Source: Legionella gresilensis
GTDB lineage: Bacteria > Pseudomonadota > Gammaproteobacteria > Legionellales > Legionellaceae
Direction of reading: 5' to 3'
Assembly (NCBI RefSeq): GCF_900639865.1
Contig: NZ_CAAAHX010000012.1
Span: forward strand, 42,671 to 106,670
DNA length: 64,000 nt
Each line of letters starts with the position of its first letter. The stretch's first letter is position 1. Below are positions 45,901-53,263 of this stretch, one piece after another. A program made the translations under genes and the position numbers. The notes under the pieces are model-generated. The model did no database searches. It was not told the origin of the DNA and saw only the letters and a list, made by a program, of their open reading frames with translations.

Positions 45901-46046
45901 GTAAAAATAAACCTATCTTTTTTAGTCAGGCCATTACTAAACGAGAAGACGAACTAAGAAAAGACTGGTTAATTAAAAATCCGCTTGAAGAGAAAAAAGA
46001 TGAGGCTTGTGTATTTACATTACCAACTATATCTATACAAGCCTAA
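42999..46046 (+). CDS. Large protein with kinase-like N-terminus, putative effector
   Basis: A 1015-residue protein (ATG 42999; a TTG at 42978 is possible). The N-terminal 200 residues have a pattern recalling atypical kinases: Lys39-Lys40 in FFIKKP after a glycine-rich start, an acidic helix KELFTELFAGLLLKEL, GDYSVHSGN with His154 and Asn157, and RIDWG at 189-193 in the DFG position. Residues 230-900 are helical and coiled-coil-rich. A membrane segment lies near the C-terminus (LMIVSILFAGLGIAIMARRY, about 943-962), followed by a Glu/Lys-rich tail. HipA-/PI4-kinase-like activity is a guess; Dot/Icm secretion is inference. Confidence 0.75.
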   Translation: MVFYKENELIKIADKRGGKNKSDVDGFYKDSQGREFFIKKPKDEKELFTELFAGLLLKELMNRSLIDEAYFSSLICADLIKFADDSYGLIQPKISFTELYKIIGTGYRSGSDRDPLTEMLAGPSYYPALTQQGQYFGLSISLMFSLLLGDYSVHSGNVVILEPSSPQNINDSLDKEEKDIPSVKQFGRIDWGAAFRYFAHPENNKEILNPYEYQGLLNFKWFTKGYIANYKNVVGLFSAIADKASIFKSRLSKSDNILKDIVNSAFSKIPVDLLSQKTKADLANYLAIPDFAKINFGHADGYKDVAEIFSGVLDWRLNMIARLKKRIPANQEDLSKQSVYQSVIFNSAQIKSTVLTSEANIPFPDQLTSWLSLLNEENPLDLTKLNLNYVVKQFNLYIELLAHQAEIFNLWDHEPHSNINMFARYYKGEAQAMLGHAFVAQYRESTILRRLFSLNLESAATSRFAPFEIPTVEYKKEHPDSFWLSIETALNRGYDVITYLNVLKKIQNLKDQNLNNPELIKEHFLSLKQALEQFAQASMFLNKQLETCSFKLNSDSHLRFESSFFYPMSDKELSLMNGDQLVTICLEELNANKPSSLVGRLIKRDDLWQKIESAYVEGNFSDRVDNPQTKMKSLKQWRQAFLEFQLQKNNFDKAENLDKKQVVFDLLDLGYEDLPEFLQEDEEISKNFNQRKELLSTWQKSNELYLIHEKIFLKAKYKITVFNDLKSAFDALPIRLQESYQVKQQDYQNQVEDEKKLITYLQSLANFRRCATVVESYSAFVTVTNCFKQLPELIKTEYQAEFDSLQANNDHYKKLLENSVIEENESIRKINAIFQGLQTNNYPACQETIYSDPIFWQASRCSEKEALTAEIVHDLLVLKTFYQTKYKPENDKIFGKEYNQSLKEFYKEALNIRLSPLSIPQQVKAITDKAHSLFQPRHSTRRLLADALMIVSILFAGLGIAIMARRYSKNKPIFFSQAITKREDELRKDWLIKNPLEEKKDEACVFTLPTISIQA

Positions 46047-46068
46047 TCCATTTTAACTAATAAAAGTA

Positions 46069-47643
46069 TTAGTTAAAGGATAATTCGTTTGCCCATTCTG
46101 GTGGTAAGGCAAAGTCTTTTTGTAAAGTGTCAATAGCATTTTTTATCTCTTTAATAAAAGAGTTAGGAAAACCATTGTTTATTTGACTAAGTTTAAATTT
46201 AAGATCTTTAGACCAGACATGCGTATTAACCAAGGTTTCTGCGTCTTGTACTTTTAAGTCTCGCAACGTAATTGCCGCATCATCTAAAATAGCTTTGACT
46301 TCTTTTTTTATATAAAGATTTTTAGTCTTAAAAAAGTATTCAAAAAAATTGGGTTTACATTTTTGAGTTAAAGTAGTTAATAACATGGATGTCGCATTAG
46401 AAACCTTTTGCATATTGTTTTCGATAGAAAGAAATTCTTGTAATGAACCATAAGGTGGTAATAGATTATGTATTTGCTTAGCCCTAATATGTTTATTAAG
46501 TGCTTTAATTTTAATGTCTAGATCTTTGGTAAATCCTCCTAATTTTCTTTCTTGATAAGCGACTACCCGATAATTAGAACCAAAAGGTGGGTTGATAACA
46601 TGAATGCCATTATCTTCATTTAAGATTTGCATCTTAGGGTAGCGGCTTATTGGTTCAATAGTAGCTGGATTTAAAAATTTATCTTTATTAACCAATCTTT
46701 CTCTATTGTCTTTATCAAAGGTTGTTGGATCTGGATCAACATGAAGGATAGAAGGACTAATTTTTGCAGCGTTTTCTGGATCAATAGAGTTTGAAGTAAG
46801 AATATGATCAGCTTGTTCAGGGACGCAATGACTATAATCTATAGTTTGATTTAATTGACCTAATAGTAACTTTTTAGAATGCGAATAGGCATGATCTAAG
46901 CAAATATCAATTGCTTGAATAAATCGAGCGCCTCCTCGAGTTTCAATTTCAAGAATACTATTATTAGAAATAACGCCTTCACTGTCGATTTTACCCGCTG
47001 TATAAGCGCTAATCGTTTTTATTTTTGTCGGATTAAAATTGCTATTCTTTTGTTGAGAAAAATTCGTGGAATTTGGATAGGTAATGTCAATTTTAGATGC
47101 AAATCCTTTAACAATCGTGTCTATTTTAGGAGGTTGTCCACCTTGAACATATAAAGCAACATTTAAATTTTCTCCCTGGTTATTGACCACAGAAAAAGAA
47201 CTTAATAAAAAATGAACATTATCATGAACACTACAGGCTAAAGCTTCAATTTCTTCTATAACAGAGGCAAATTGAGCTAGGGTTAGTGGATTTTGACTAT
47301 ATAAGGAAAATTCAGGCAATGAAAATCGAGTAATTTTATTAAGGCAACCTTGTTTCAATTGACAGCCCCCTTCTGGTAAAACCTCATAATAAGCATGTTC
47401 ATGATAGAGATTTGCCATTTGAAAGAAAGTACTTATGTGATCCATTAAACGTGACAATGAGTCTAAATTTCTATATGGATTTTTACTATTTTTTGACTCA
47501 CCAAAGGATTCTTTTCTATTTAAGGGGTAAGCAACTAGATCTTGAATGCTGACTGTTGCATTTTCTGTGCTTATCTTCTGCTCATATTCTTTAATACTCT
47601 TTTGCCAGCGGGAGCGGTAAGTTAGATATTGGTGATAAAACAT
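46069..47643 (-). CDS. Hypothetical protein, 524 aa, putative effector
   Basis: No recognised domain, signal peptide or membrane segment. The N-terminal 40 residues are basic and helical (SRWQKSIKEYEQKI). Around 130-230 there is a beta-rich region (VHFLLSSFSVVNNQGENLN; LYVQGGQPPKIDTIVKGF), and the C-terminal 130 residues are helical. It converges on the kinase-like gene with 22 bases between stops. Effector identity is inferred only from its location and from the lack of known homologues by eye. Confidence 0.7.
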   Translation of the reverse strand: MFYHQYLTYRSRWQKSIKEYEQKISTENATVSIQDLVAYPLNRKESFGESKNSKNPYRNLDSLSRLMDHISTFFQMANLYHEHAYYEVLPEGGCQLKQGCLNKITRFSLPEFSLYSQNPLTLAQFASVIEEIEALACSVHDNVHFLLSSFSVVNNQGENLNVALYVQGGQPPKIDTIVKGFASKIDITYPNSTNFSQQKNSNFNPTKIKTISAYTAGKIDSEGVISNNSILEIETRGGARFIQAIDICLDHAYSHSKKLLLGQLNQTIDYSHCVPEQADHILTSNSIDPENAAKISPSILHVDPDPTTFDKDNRERLVNKDKFLNPATIEPISRYPKMQILNEDNGIHVINPPFGSNYRVVAYQERKLGGFTKDLDIKIKALNKHIRAKQIHNLLPPYGSLQEFLSIENNMQKVSNATSMLLTTLTQKCKPNFFEYFFKTKNLYIKKEVKAILDDAAITLRDLKVQDAETLVNTHVWSKDLKFKLSQINNGFPNSFIKEIKNAIDTLQKDFALPPEWANELSFN

Positions 47644-47918
47644 AATAAACGAGATAAATTTATAAGGTTGGAAATATAAAACAGAAATATTAACGGAATA
47701 TTAAGAAAATTCTTTTGTGAATCAATTATCTCAATAGATATTCTTTTTCCTTTTGAAGGAAGCTAAGATTAGCTTAAATATAGACTTATGATCTAGGTAA
47801 TATCTGTTTAATAAAAACTTCTTATACTTAAATTGTACTTTAGGTGCTTAAAAGAGATAATTTAATTATGAATTATTTATTATGTCTTAAGTAATTAATT
47901 TAAAAGCAGGCCAGTAAA

Positions 47919-48016
47919 GGTAGGTTTGGCTAAGTATAGTGCAGCCTAACAGTTGGAGTCAGAAGGCATGTAGCATATTGGTAATCTGTTGGGCTGCACT
48001 TCGTTTAGCCCAATCT
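47919..48016. repeat. Inverted pair of REP-like units (BIME-like)
   Basis: AGTGCAGCCTAACAG at 47938-47952 and CTGTTGGGCTGCACT at 47986-48000 pair with a single G:T mismatch around a 33-base loop. Each unit resembles the widespread GTAGGTTGGGCTAAACGAAGTGCAGCCCAAC repeat (left unit ...TTTGGCTAAGTATAGTGCAGCC, right unit ...GGGCTGCACTTCGTTTAGCCC), so this is a head-to-head pair. It explains most of the GC-rich part of the 552-base gap 47644-48195. The rest is AT-rich with no gene. Confidence 0.75.
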
Positions 48017-48195
48017 AGGCGATAACAAGATTCTTAGATTCTGCGAGCAAGTCGATGAACGTGGGGCTAAATTGCTATCTTTTCCTTAGGGCGACGTCTA
48101 GCCACTCCCGTAATCCGAACAATCTTTATTCTCTATGGAAAATAAAAAAAACTATTGTCTATAATTATATCAATCGAGTTGTATGAGGATTTATT

Positions 48196-49692
48196 ATGGT
48201 TTCGAAAAATCTCGCTATTAGCGACGCATTAACAATTCAATATCAAAACTTTATAAAAGATTATAAAAATTTTGATCAAGAGTGCTATGCGACTTTAACC
48301 ACTAATATAAGCGGTGCTACACAAGAATTAGATAAGTTAGATAAAGTTATTTCATTAATCGAAAATTGGCGTAAACGAAAATATAATCCTAAAGAAAATC
48401 CTAAAATTAAAGAAAAACTAAAAGAATTAATGGGCTATCATGAGCTAGAGAAAAAACTAAAGAAGGAGGAAGAGCGTGTTCAGGATTCAGAAAAAGAAAG
48501 AGATAGAGAGGTAGCAAGAGCACCTTACGGCCTAACGTTAGAAGAAATGCAGTTACTATTAAAGGTCTTCGGTACTAGTAAGGATGGTAAGGGAGTTATG
48601 TACATTGAATCTAAGGAGGCCTTGCTGACTGAAATAGGAATGAAATTTCCACGGTACGCAAATCCTAAGGATCCTAAAGCTGTTAATCTTTTAAATAGTC
48701 TTATTAAGAAAATACAGGAGTCTCAAGAGCCGTGGGAAGAAGAAAAGAGAGTTATTAACTCATGTGTTAACAAGATAGATGATTTTAATGAAAATCGTCA
48801 AATATATAAGAAGAGTCAGTCGAGGCTGGAGGCATTAACAAAAGACATTGAACAATTAGTCGAAGCTAAAGACAAGAAAGTTAGTTTAGAGCTTTTCAAA
48901 GAAAAAAGAAGTACGATGAAAAATTATAGGAAATCTAATCAAGATATTCTAGATATATTTACAAAACATAGACTGCCAATATCGACTCTAACAGGTAATC
49001 TTGAGACAGATTTAGAAGCAGTTCAGAAAGGGATTAAAAACGCCCCAAATAGTAAAGCTCGTAAGCAATATAAAGTGATTGAAGAAAGATTATTGCAATG
49101 GATAAAAAATCCAACTCGATTGGATGAGAGTCGTAAAGCTATAAACAACGCTTTGGCTTCAGTGGATCAAATAGTTCGATTTGAAAAATTAAAAGAAGAA
49201 TTAGAAAACCAATCTTTACAAGGTGATCCTCAAATTTCCCCCATTTCCAATGGAGCTCATCCTCATACTTTTTTTAGTCGCAGCAATGGTGATAATGAAG
49301 AATTAACTAATGAAGAAAAAGTGAAGAAGAATAAAGAAAAAATTAAGGATCTAAGAAAGGCGGTTAATTGTAAGGGAGAGGGAGATTTAGACACAATAGT
49401 AGCTGAGTGGAAAAAGTTGGAAGAAGAAATAGATGCATTAGAAAGGAAAAATGAAGCACTCATGCCAAACAGAGAATTATCTGCTAATGAAATAAGGAAT
49501 GAAGTTTTTATTGCGGTCCTAAAAGAAGGGGCGATACTAACAATTATGGAGCAAAGTACAAGCGGAGATAAAAACCAGGCAGAATTAATACAATACCTAG
49601 AAACAATTAAAAAAGAAATAGAGGACTTAAGAAGTGAAAAGGATGATTTCGCTAATGAGAATACCACAGCGCCAGAAGGTATGAGTTTTTAG
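48196..49692 (+). CDS. Charged coiled-coil protein, 498 aa, putative effector
   Basis: A Lys/Glu-rich protein with long coiled coils at about 70-105, 200-260, 365-425 and 460-490, and no known domain. The C-terminal 35 residues are rich in Glu with a short hydrophobic end (GMSF), the kind of E-block often seen in Dot/Icm substrates. That is an analogy, not proof. ATG 48196 has GAGG 9 bases upstream (GTATGAGGATTTATTATGG). Monocistronic. Confidence 0.72.
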   Translation: MVSKNLAISDALTIQYQNFIKDYKNFDQECYATLTTNISGATQELDKLDKVISLIENWRKRKYNPKENPKIKEKLKELMGYHELEKKLKKEEERVQDSEKERDREVARAPYGLTLEEMQLLLKVFGTSKDGKGVMYIESKEALLTEIGMKFPRYANPKDPKAVNLLNSLIKKIQESQEPWEEEKRVINSCVNKIDDFNENRQIYKKSQSRLEALTKDIEQLVEAKDKKVSLELFKEKRSTMKNYRKSNQDILDIFTKHRLPISTLTGNLETDLEAVQKGIKNAPNSKARKQYKVIEERLLQWIKNPTRLDESRKAINNALASVDQIVRFEKLKEELENQSLQGDPQISPISNGAHPHTFFSRSNGDNEELTNEEKVKKNKEKIKDLRKAVNCKGEGDLDTIVAEWKKLEEEIDALERKNEALMPNRELSANEIRNEVFIAVLKEGAILTIMEQSTSGDKNQAELIQYLETIKKEIEDLRSEKDDFANENTTAPEGMSF

Positions 49693-49721
49693 ATCAAGAC
49701 AGTTGCTCCTTCTATACTCTA

Positions 49722-50498
49722 TTAACATTTAATAACAACAGCCTGCCCATTTAGGTTTCTGATAATTTTTAGATCTTGCCTGCCTTGTAATTCATCAACA
49801 TAGTCACGTATGCCATTGGTTGAGAAAAAACCATAATCATCAAATACAACAATAGCACCATGAGTTAGTCTAGGGAGGAGCCATTCAAAGGCATCATGTG
49901 CACTTTGGTAAACATCAACATCGATGTGAGCGAATTTAAACATATAATCTTTGACTTGATTGCCTGTTTCTTCGGGAAAAATGCCTGGAAGAGTCGTTAC
50001 ATTTTGTAATTGTATACGCTCTACCAAATCAGTAATGACATGCTCATCACTTGCTAATTCGCCTCCTTGATAAAAAAGATCATGCTTACTAGCTTTCACG
50101 ATGCCACGAAAGGTATCACATAAAAATACCTTTGTTTCTTTATTTTCTTGCGCCAGACGATGAGCAATTAAACAGCCTGATCCTCCCCGCCAAGAGCCAA
50201 TTTCAATAGCATGCCCTGGAAGATGATTGACTTGATTAGCGAGTTGCCAAATTTCATATAATCGCATGTTATCCAATAAGGTATTGGACTTTACTAATTG
50301 GATGACCTTGAGAAATTGCTCATCTGTGCGCCATGGACTATAAGTTGCATTTGAAATTAATGTTGAATGGTCACGATAATTGCGAAGCTTAGGTATTAAA
50401 AACTTTAGGGGGAAGTGGAGCATACTTGCAATAACTTGCCGTACATTGCTACTGAACTTGGCTTTCCAAGGCGTACTCTTTTGCAATATTTTTGCCAT
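49722..50498 (-). CDS. TylF/MycF-like O-methyltransferase
   Basis: A 258-residue SAM methyltransferase of the macrocin O-methyltransferase family (ATG at 50498 chosen over a TTG at 50507). Motif I is AIEIGSWRGGSGCLIA and the metal-binding region is AHIDVDVYQSAHDAFEWL followed by IVVFDDYG. Family members methylate sugar hydroxyls on natural products or glycans. Here it may modify a surface polysaccharide sugar, but no glycan genes are adjacent. Confidence 0.88.
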   Translation of the reverse strand: MAKILQKSTPWKAKFSSNVRQVIASMLHFPLKFLIPKLRNYRDHSTLISNATYSPWRTDEQFLKVIQLVKSNTLLDNMRLYEIWQLANQVNHLPGHAIEIGSWRGGSGCLIAHRLAQENKETKVFLCDTFRGIVKASKHDLFYQGGELASDEHVITDLVERIQLQNVTTLPGIFPEETGNQVKDYMFKFAHIDVDVYQSAHDAFEWLLPRLTHGAIVVFDDYGFFSTNGIRDYVDELQGRQDLKIIRNLNGQAVVIKC

Positions 50499-50633
50499 AT
50501 CATTCAACCGATTTGTTATAACTTTAACATAACATAAGCATTAATTTTTAGAAAATAAGAGCCTGATCCAAACATAGCCACAGTAGTCCAAACAAGTTAC
50601 AATCCGCTTTATATTTAATGCGTGAGGATTATG

Positions 50634-51122
50634 ATGTTACTTTTTAGTTCCGCTTTAAAAAAGCATAAAATTACTTTTAAAACCCTAAATAATTGCATGG
50701 AATATGTGCCACTTGCGGCGAAATGGGCTGAAGATGAATGGGGATATATTCGTAATAAAGGCGTTGAATATAGAGAAGAACTTATGCGTAACTTAAGTTC
50801 AAAGGTTTATATTGGCCTATTTGCAGGCCAACCTGTCGCTATGTTTGCATTAATAGATCGCAATTTTGATGAGTCTACAGGTGCTTCTTTTGCGCAAGAG
50901 TTAATGTATGTTTATGTAGATAAAAATTACCGCGGCCTTGGATTTGGTAAGCAAATTATTGATCAAGCTAAGCAAGTAACGACCCAATTAGGCGCTAATT
51001 TAATTGTACTAGATACATTAAAACCTAGTTTAAATCGATTTTACGAAAATCAAGGCGCAAAAATTGTTTGTGAAGGTGAGCTATTTTCTCACCCCACAGA
51101 GGTTTTAAGAATAAATTTGTAA
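50634..51122 (+). CDS. GNAT family N-acetyltransferase
   Basis: A 162-residue acetyltransferase (ATG 50634 sits 5 bases after GAGGA; GTG 50622 and ATG 50631 are in frame). The acetyl-CoA pyrophosphate-binding loop is RGLGFGKQI (A/motif Q/RxxGxG/A), following the MYVYVDKNY strand. The substrate is unknown. A hairpin lies after the gene, and it diverges from the TylF-like gene. Confidence 0.88.
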   Translation: MLLFSSALKKHKITFKTLNNCMEYVPLAAKWAEDEWGYIRNKGVEYREELMRNLSSKVYIGLFAGQPVAMFALIDRNFDESTGASFAQELMYVYVDKNYRGLGFGKQIIDQAKQVTTQLGANLIVLDTLKPSLNRFYENQGAKIVCEGELFSHPTEVLRINL

Positions 51123-51154
51123 TAAATAAAAATGTGAATGTTCTTATTTTGGTT

Positions 51155-51188
51155 GTAGCCTTATCCTTAGTTACTGCATTAAGGCTAC
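51155..51188. terminator. 9-bp stem-loop between convergent genes
   Basis: GTAGCCTTA and TAAGGCTAC pair with a 16-base loop, then TTAACTTTTG follows on the plus strand. It lies between the stops of the GNAT gene and the convergent 101-aa gene, and could serve both. Confidence 0.65.
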
Positions 51189-51198
51189 TTAACTTTTG

Positions 51199-51504
51199 TT
51201 ACCAACCACCTTCATAAGGGCGATGTTTTTTCATCTGATTTTTACTTTCGCCACGATGATAATGTAATTTATAGACGCTCTCTTTTGCATTTTTATCCCA
51301 GAATGGATGATAGTCGATAGCAAAAACACGTTTTGATTGTTGATATACATTAAATCCGCCACCGCCTTTAGAATAAAGCTCTAAAGCAGCTCGATAATTT
51401 CCTTTACGTATAAGTCCATAGATTGCTAGAGAGGTGGTTAAAAATAAGGATGTTTTGTAAGGAAAATTATCAACCTGTTTTTTGGGTTCTTCACATTCTT
51501 TCAT
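51199..51504 (-). CDS. Small hypothetical protein with HYH-like C-terminus, 101 aa
   Basis: The first half contains a helix-hydrophobic segment (YKTSLFLTTSLAIYGLI) and a GGGG linker. The second half reads VFAIDYHPFWDKNA, then YKLHYHRGESKN, and HRPYEGGW. The spaced histidines (AIDYHP, HYHRG, HRP) resemble the metal-site pattern at the C-terminus of Rhs-type polymorphic toxins and other His-Me-type nucleases. I am not confident of that. No signal peptide, no adjacent immunity candidate. ATG at 51504 is clear. Confidence 0.6.
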   Translation of the reverse strand: MKECEEPKKQVDNFPYKTSLFLTTSLAIYGLIRKGNYRAALELYSKGGGGFNVYQQSKRVFAIDYHPFWDKNAKESVYKLHYHRGESKNQMKKHRPYEGGW

Positions 51505-51598
51505 CTAAGCCGCCTCACTAAATAAATATCCTATTTTACATCAAATTGATTTAAAAGCAATCAGATGAATTTATTATTTTAGGAATTATTAACTAATA

Positions 51599-51661
51599 AG
51601 TAGCCTGGCGCAGGCCTTTAGGCCGGAATCCGGATTTTACTGCATTGTACCCAGGATACTT
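51599..51661. repeat. Imperfect palindromic REP-like repeat
   Basis: AGTAGCCTGGCGCAGGCC TT and the later CCCAGGATACT mark imperfect inverted ends of about 63 bases, with an inner stem GGCCTTTAGGCC. It resembles the GTAGCCTGGATGA.. / ..ATCCGGG family of palindromic repeats, in degenerate form. It sits in the 198-base gap between two hypothetical genes. Confidence 0.5.
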
Positions 51662-51702
51662 GTTAGAATTTGATCTATAAGTAAATTTTTGACTTATTCA
51701 AA

Positions 51703-52365
51703 TTAAGGTTGATTAGCCTTTGAATGGGTAAAATATTGATCTAATGTACTTATATCTTTTAAAGTTTTTTGTACAAGTTCTGTTAACTCACTATATTTTC
51801 GGCTTTCGGGATTTAGCTGACGTAGATCTTCCAGGGTGAAATATAAAGGGCTTTGAATTTCACTAATAGTACAATAAACTATAGATTCTGATATTTCAGG
51901 GTTTTTAACAAGTAATTGATAAATATGAACGGCAGCTGAATCTTCATCAGTTTCCATTTTATCCTTTACAGCCTTAGGTAAATTAATAATACCGAAATAG
52001 GCGTCTTCTTTTACTAACTCAAATCCCTGATCTTTAATGGTTTGACCGATAGAGCTGCCACTATAAATTTTGTTGTGGGTGGTTTTTAACCAGTCTGGAA
52101 TTGGCAACGAAAAATTAACGATTGCACAAGTTCGCATTATGCCATCGGAATGTAAATTTGATATTCGAAAATTACCTTCTTGAAAAACAAGGTCTATTCC
52201 ATAATGACCGAATAGAAGTTTAATTCGCTGGCTATTTAGTAGGCCTTTCATATTCTGAAGTTCTGTAATATCTCTGGACAGTGCCTGTTGATTGATTTGA
52301 TTTACTCTATTTAGCTGAAAGAAGGTGTCAACTTTTGCAGTTGTAGTAGTATATTTTGAATACAT
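51703..52365 (-). CDS. Hypothetical protein, 220 aa
   Basis: Unrecognised cytosolic protein with a helical start (KVDTFFQLNRVNQINQQALS), a central beta-rich part (IKLLFGHYGIDLVFQEGN) and a helical end (RKYSELTELVQKTLKDI). No signal or membrane segment. It is followed, in the same direction, by none of the neighbours at a close distance. It could belong to the effector class by its isolation, without further support. Confidence 0.6.
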   Translation of the reverse strand: MYSKYTTTTAKVDTFFQLNRVNQINQQALSRDITELQNMKGLLNSQRIKLLFGHYGIDLVFQEGNFRISNLHSDGIMRTCAIVNFSLPIPDWLKTTHNKIYSGSSIGQTIKDQGFELVKEDAYFGIINLPKAVKDKMETDEDSAAVHIYQLLVKNPEISESIVYCTISEIQSPLYFTLEDLRQLNPESRKYSELTELVQKTLKDISTLDQYFTHSKANQP

Positions 52366-52470
52366 CTGTAAGGCTCATTTTGGTCATCATGTATATTGGT
52401 TAGATATTTTCCATTTGCTACTTATGATGTCAATACATAAGTCTATTTTTAATCCAATAAACGTAGTCTA

Positions 52471-53226
52471 TTAACTGGCTATGTTTAAAAATGTATTAAT
52501 TTTTTTGGCAATTTTTCTTTTTTGATATGCGCCAGAGGTAAAATAGGATGTAATCGGATATGTTTGACCGTCTTTCATGAGAATGACTAATCTAAAAGTG
52601 CGGCTGCCGTCCCGTCTGTTGCTAATATTACTTTCAACATTGATTTTAGATACATCCGATAACACAAAACTTAAATTCTTATTACCAGTAATATTTTTTG
52701 TCATATATTGCAGTCTATTATTTGTTTTATCAAAAATAAGTTCATAACCACTAGAAAATAGCATTATATAAAGGCCAACTACGGTAAATAAAAGGGAGAT
52801 TAAGCTAAGCCACCAAGGATTAGGATTAGCAAGCTTAACTGAGTTGTGCGTACCTGTAGCAATAAATTGGTTAATTGTATCTACAATTTTCTCTTTTTTA
52901 GCATAACCTACACTTGAATCTTGGGTCATGTTGATTAAACCATCTGTTGTTTTAAGCATAATAGAATAGGTTGATGTGCCTATGATTGCTGCACCTATAA
53001 GTGTGTTTAAATTAGTTTGCTTTTTAGAAATTCCAAAAAATGAAAAATTTAATAGACATTCTCTCGCTAAATTGGGCTTTATATCATTGCAGGTGATTTG
53101 ATAATTACCTAGAAAATAAGGCAAAGGCAATATACTTAAATTAATTAACAAAAACCCCATTATACGTGGAAATAGGGAGCTAATAGTTAATTTCATAACA
53201 TTATTGTTTAGCATTCTTAATTTCAT
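52471..53226 (-). CDS. Membrane hypothetical protein with two spans and PH-like tail
   Basis: A 251-residue protein with membrane spans at about 20-42 (IMGFLLINLSILPLPYFLG) and 142-162 (LSLISLLFTVVGLYIMLF). The C-terminal 85 residues (YELIFDKTNNRLQYMTK, LSDVSKINVESN, FRLVILMKDGQTYPI) look like a PH-like beta domain that would face the cytosol. Function unknown. The start region contains a tandem direct repeat so that ATG 53226, 53214 or 53196 could be used. It lies 38 bases from the histidine kinase gene in the same direction. Confidence 0.65.
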   Translation of the reverse strand: MKLRMLNNNVMKLTISSLFPRIMGFLLINLSILPLPYFLGNYQITCNDIKPNLARECLLNFSFFGISKKQTNLNTLIGAAIIGTSTYSIMLKTTDGLINMTQDSSVGYAKKEKIVDTINQFIATGTHNSVKLANPNPWWLSLISLLFTVVGLYIMLFSSGYELIFDKTNNRLQYMTKNITGNKNLSFVLSDVSKINVESNISNRRDGSRTFRLVILMKDGQTYPITSYFTSGAYQKRKIAKKINTFLNIAS

Positions 53227-53263
53227 GTTTTATTGTTTAGCTTTTTGCATAGTGATTTGCTTC

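Noticed and set aside
49263..49667. 134-residue antisense ORF
   Set aside because: It is a shadow of the coiled-coil gene; its Ser/Phe-rich composition is the usual complement of Lys/Glu codons.
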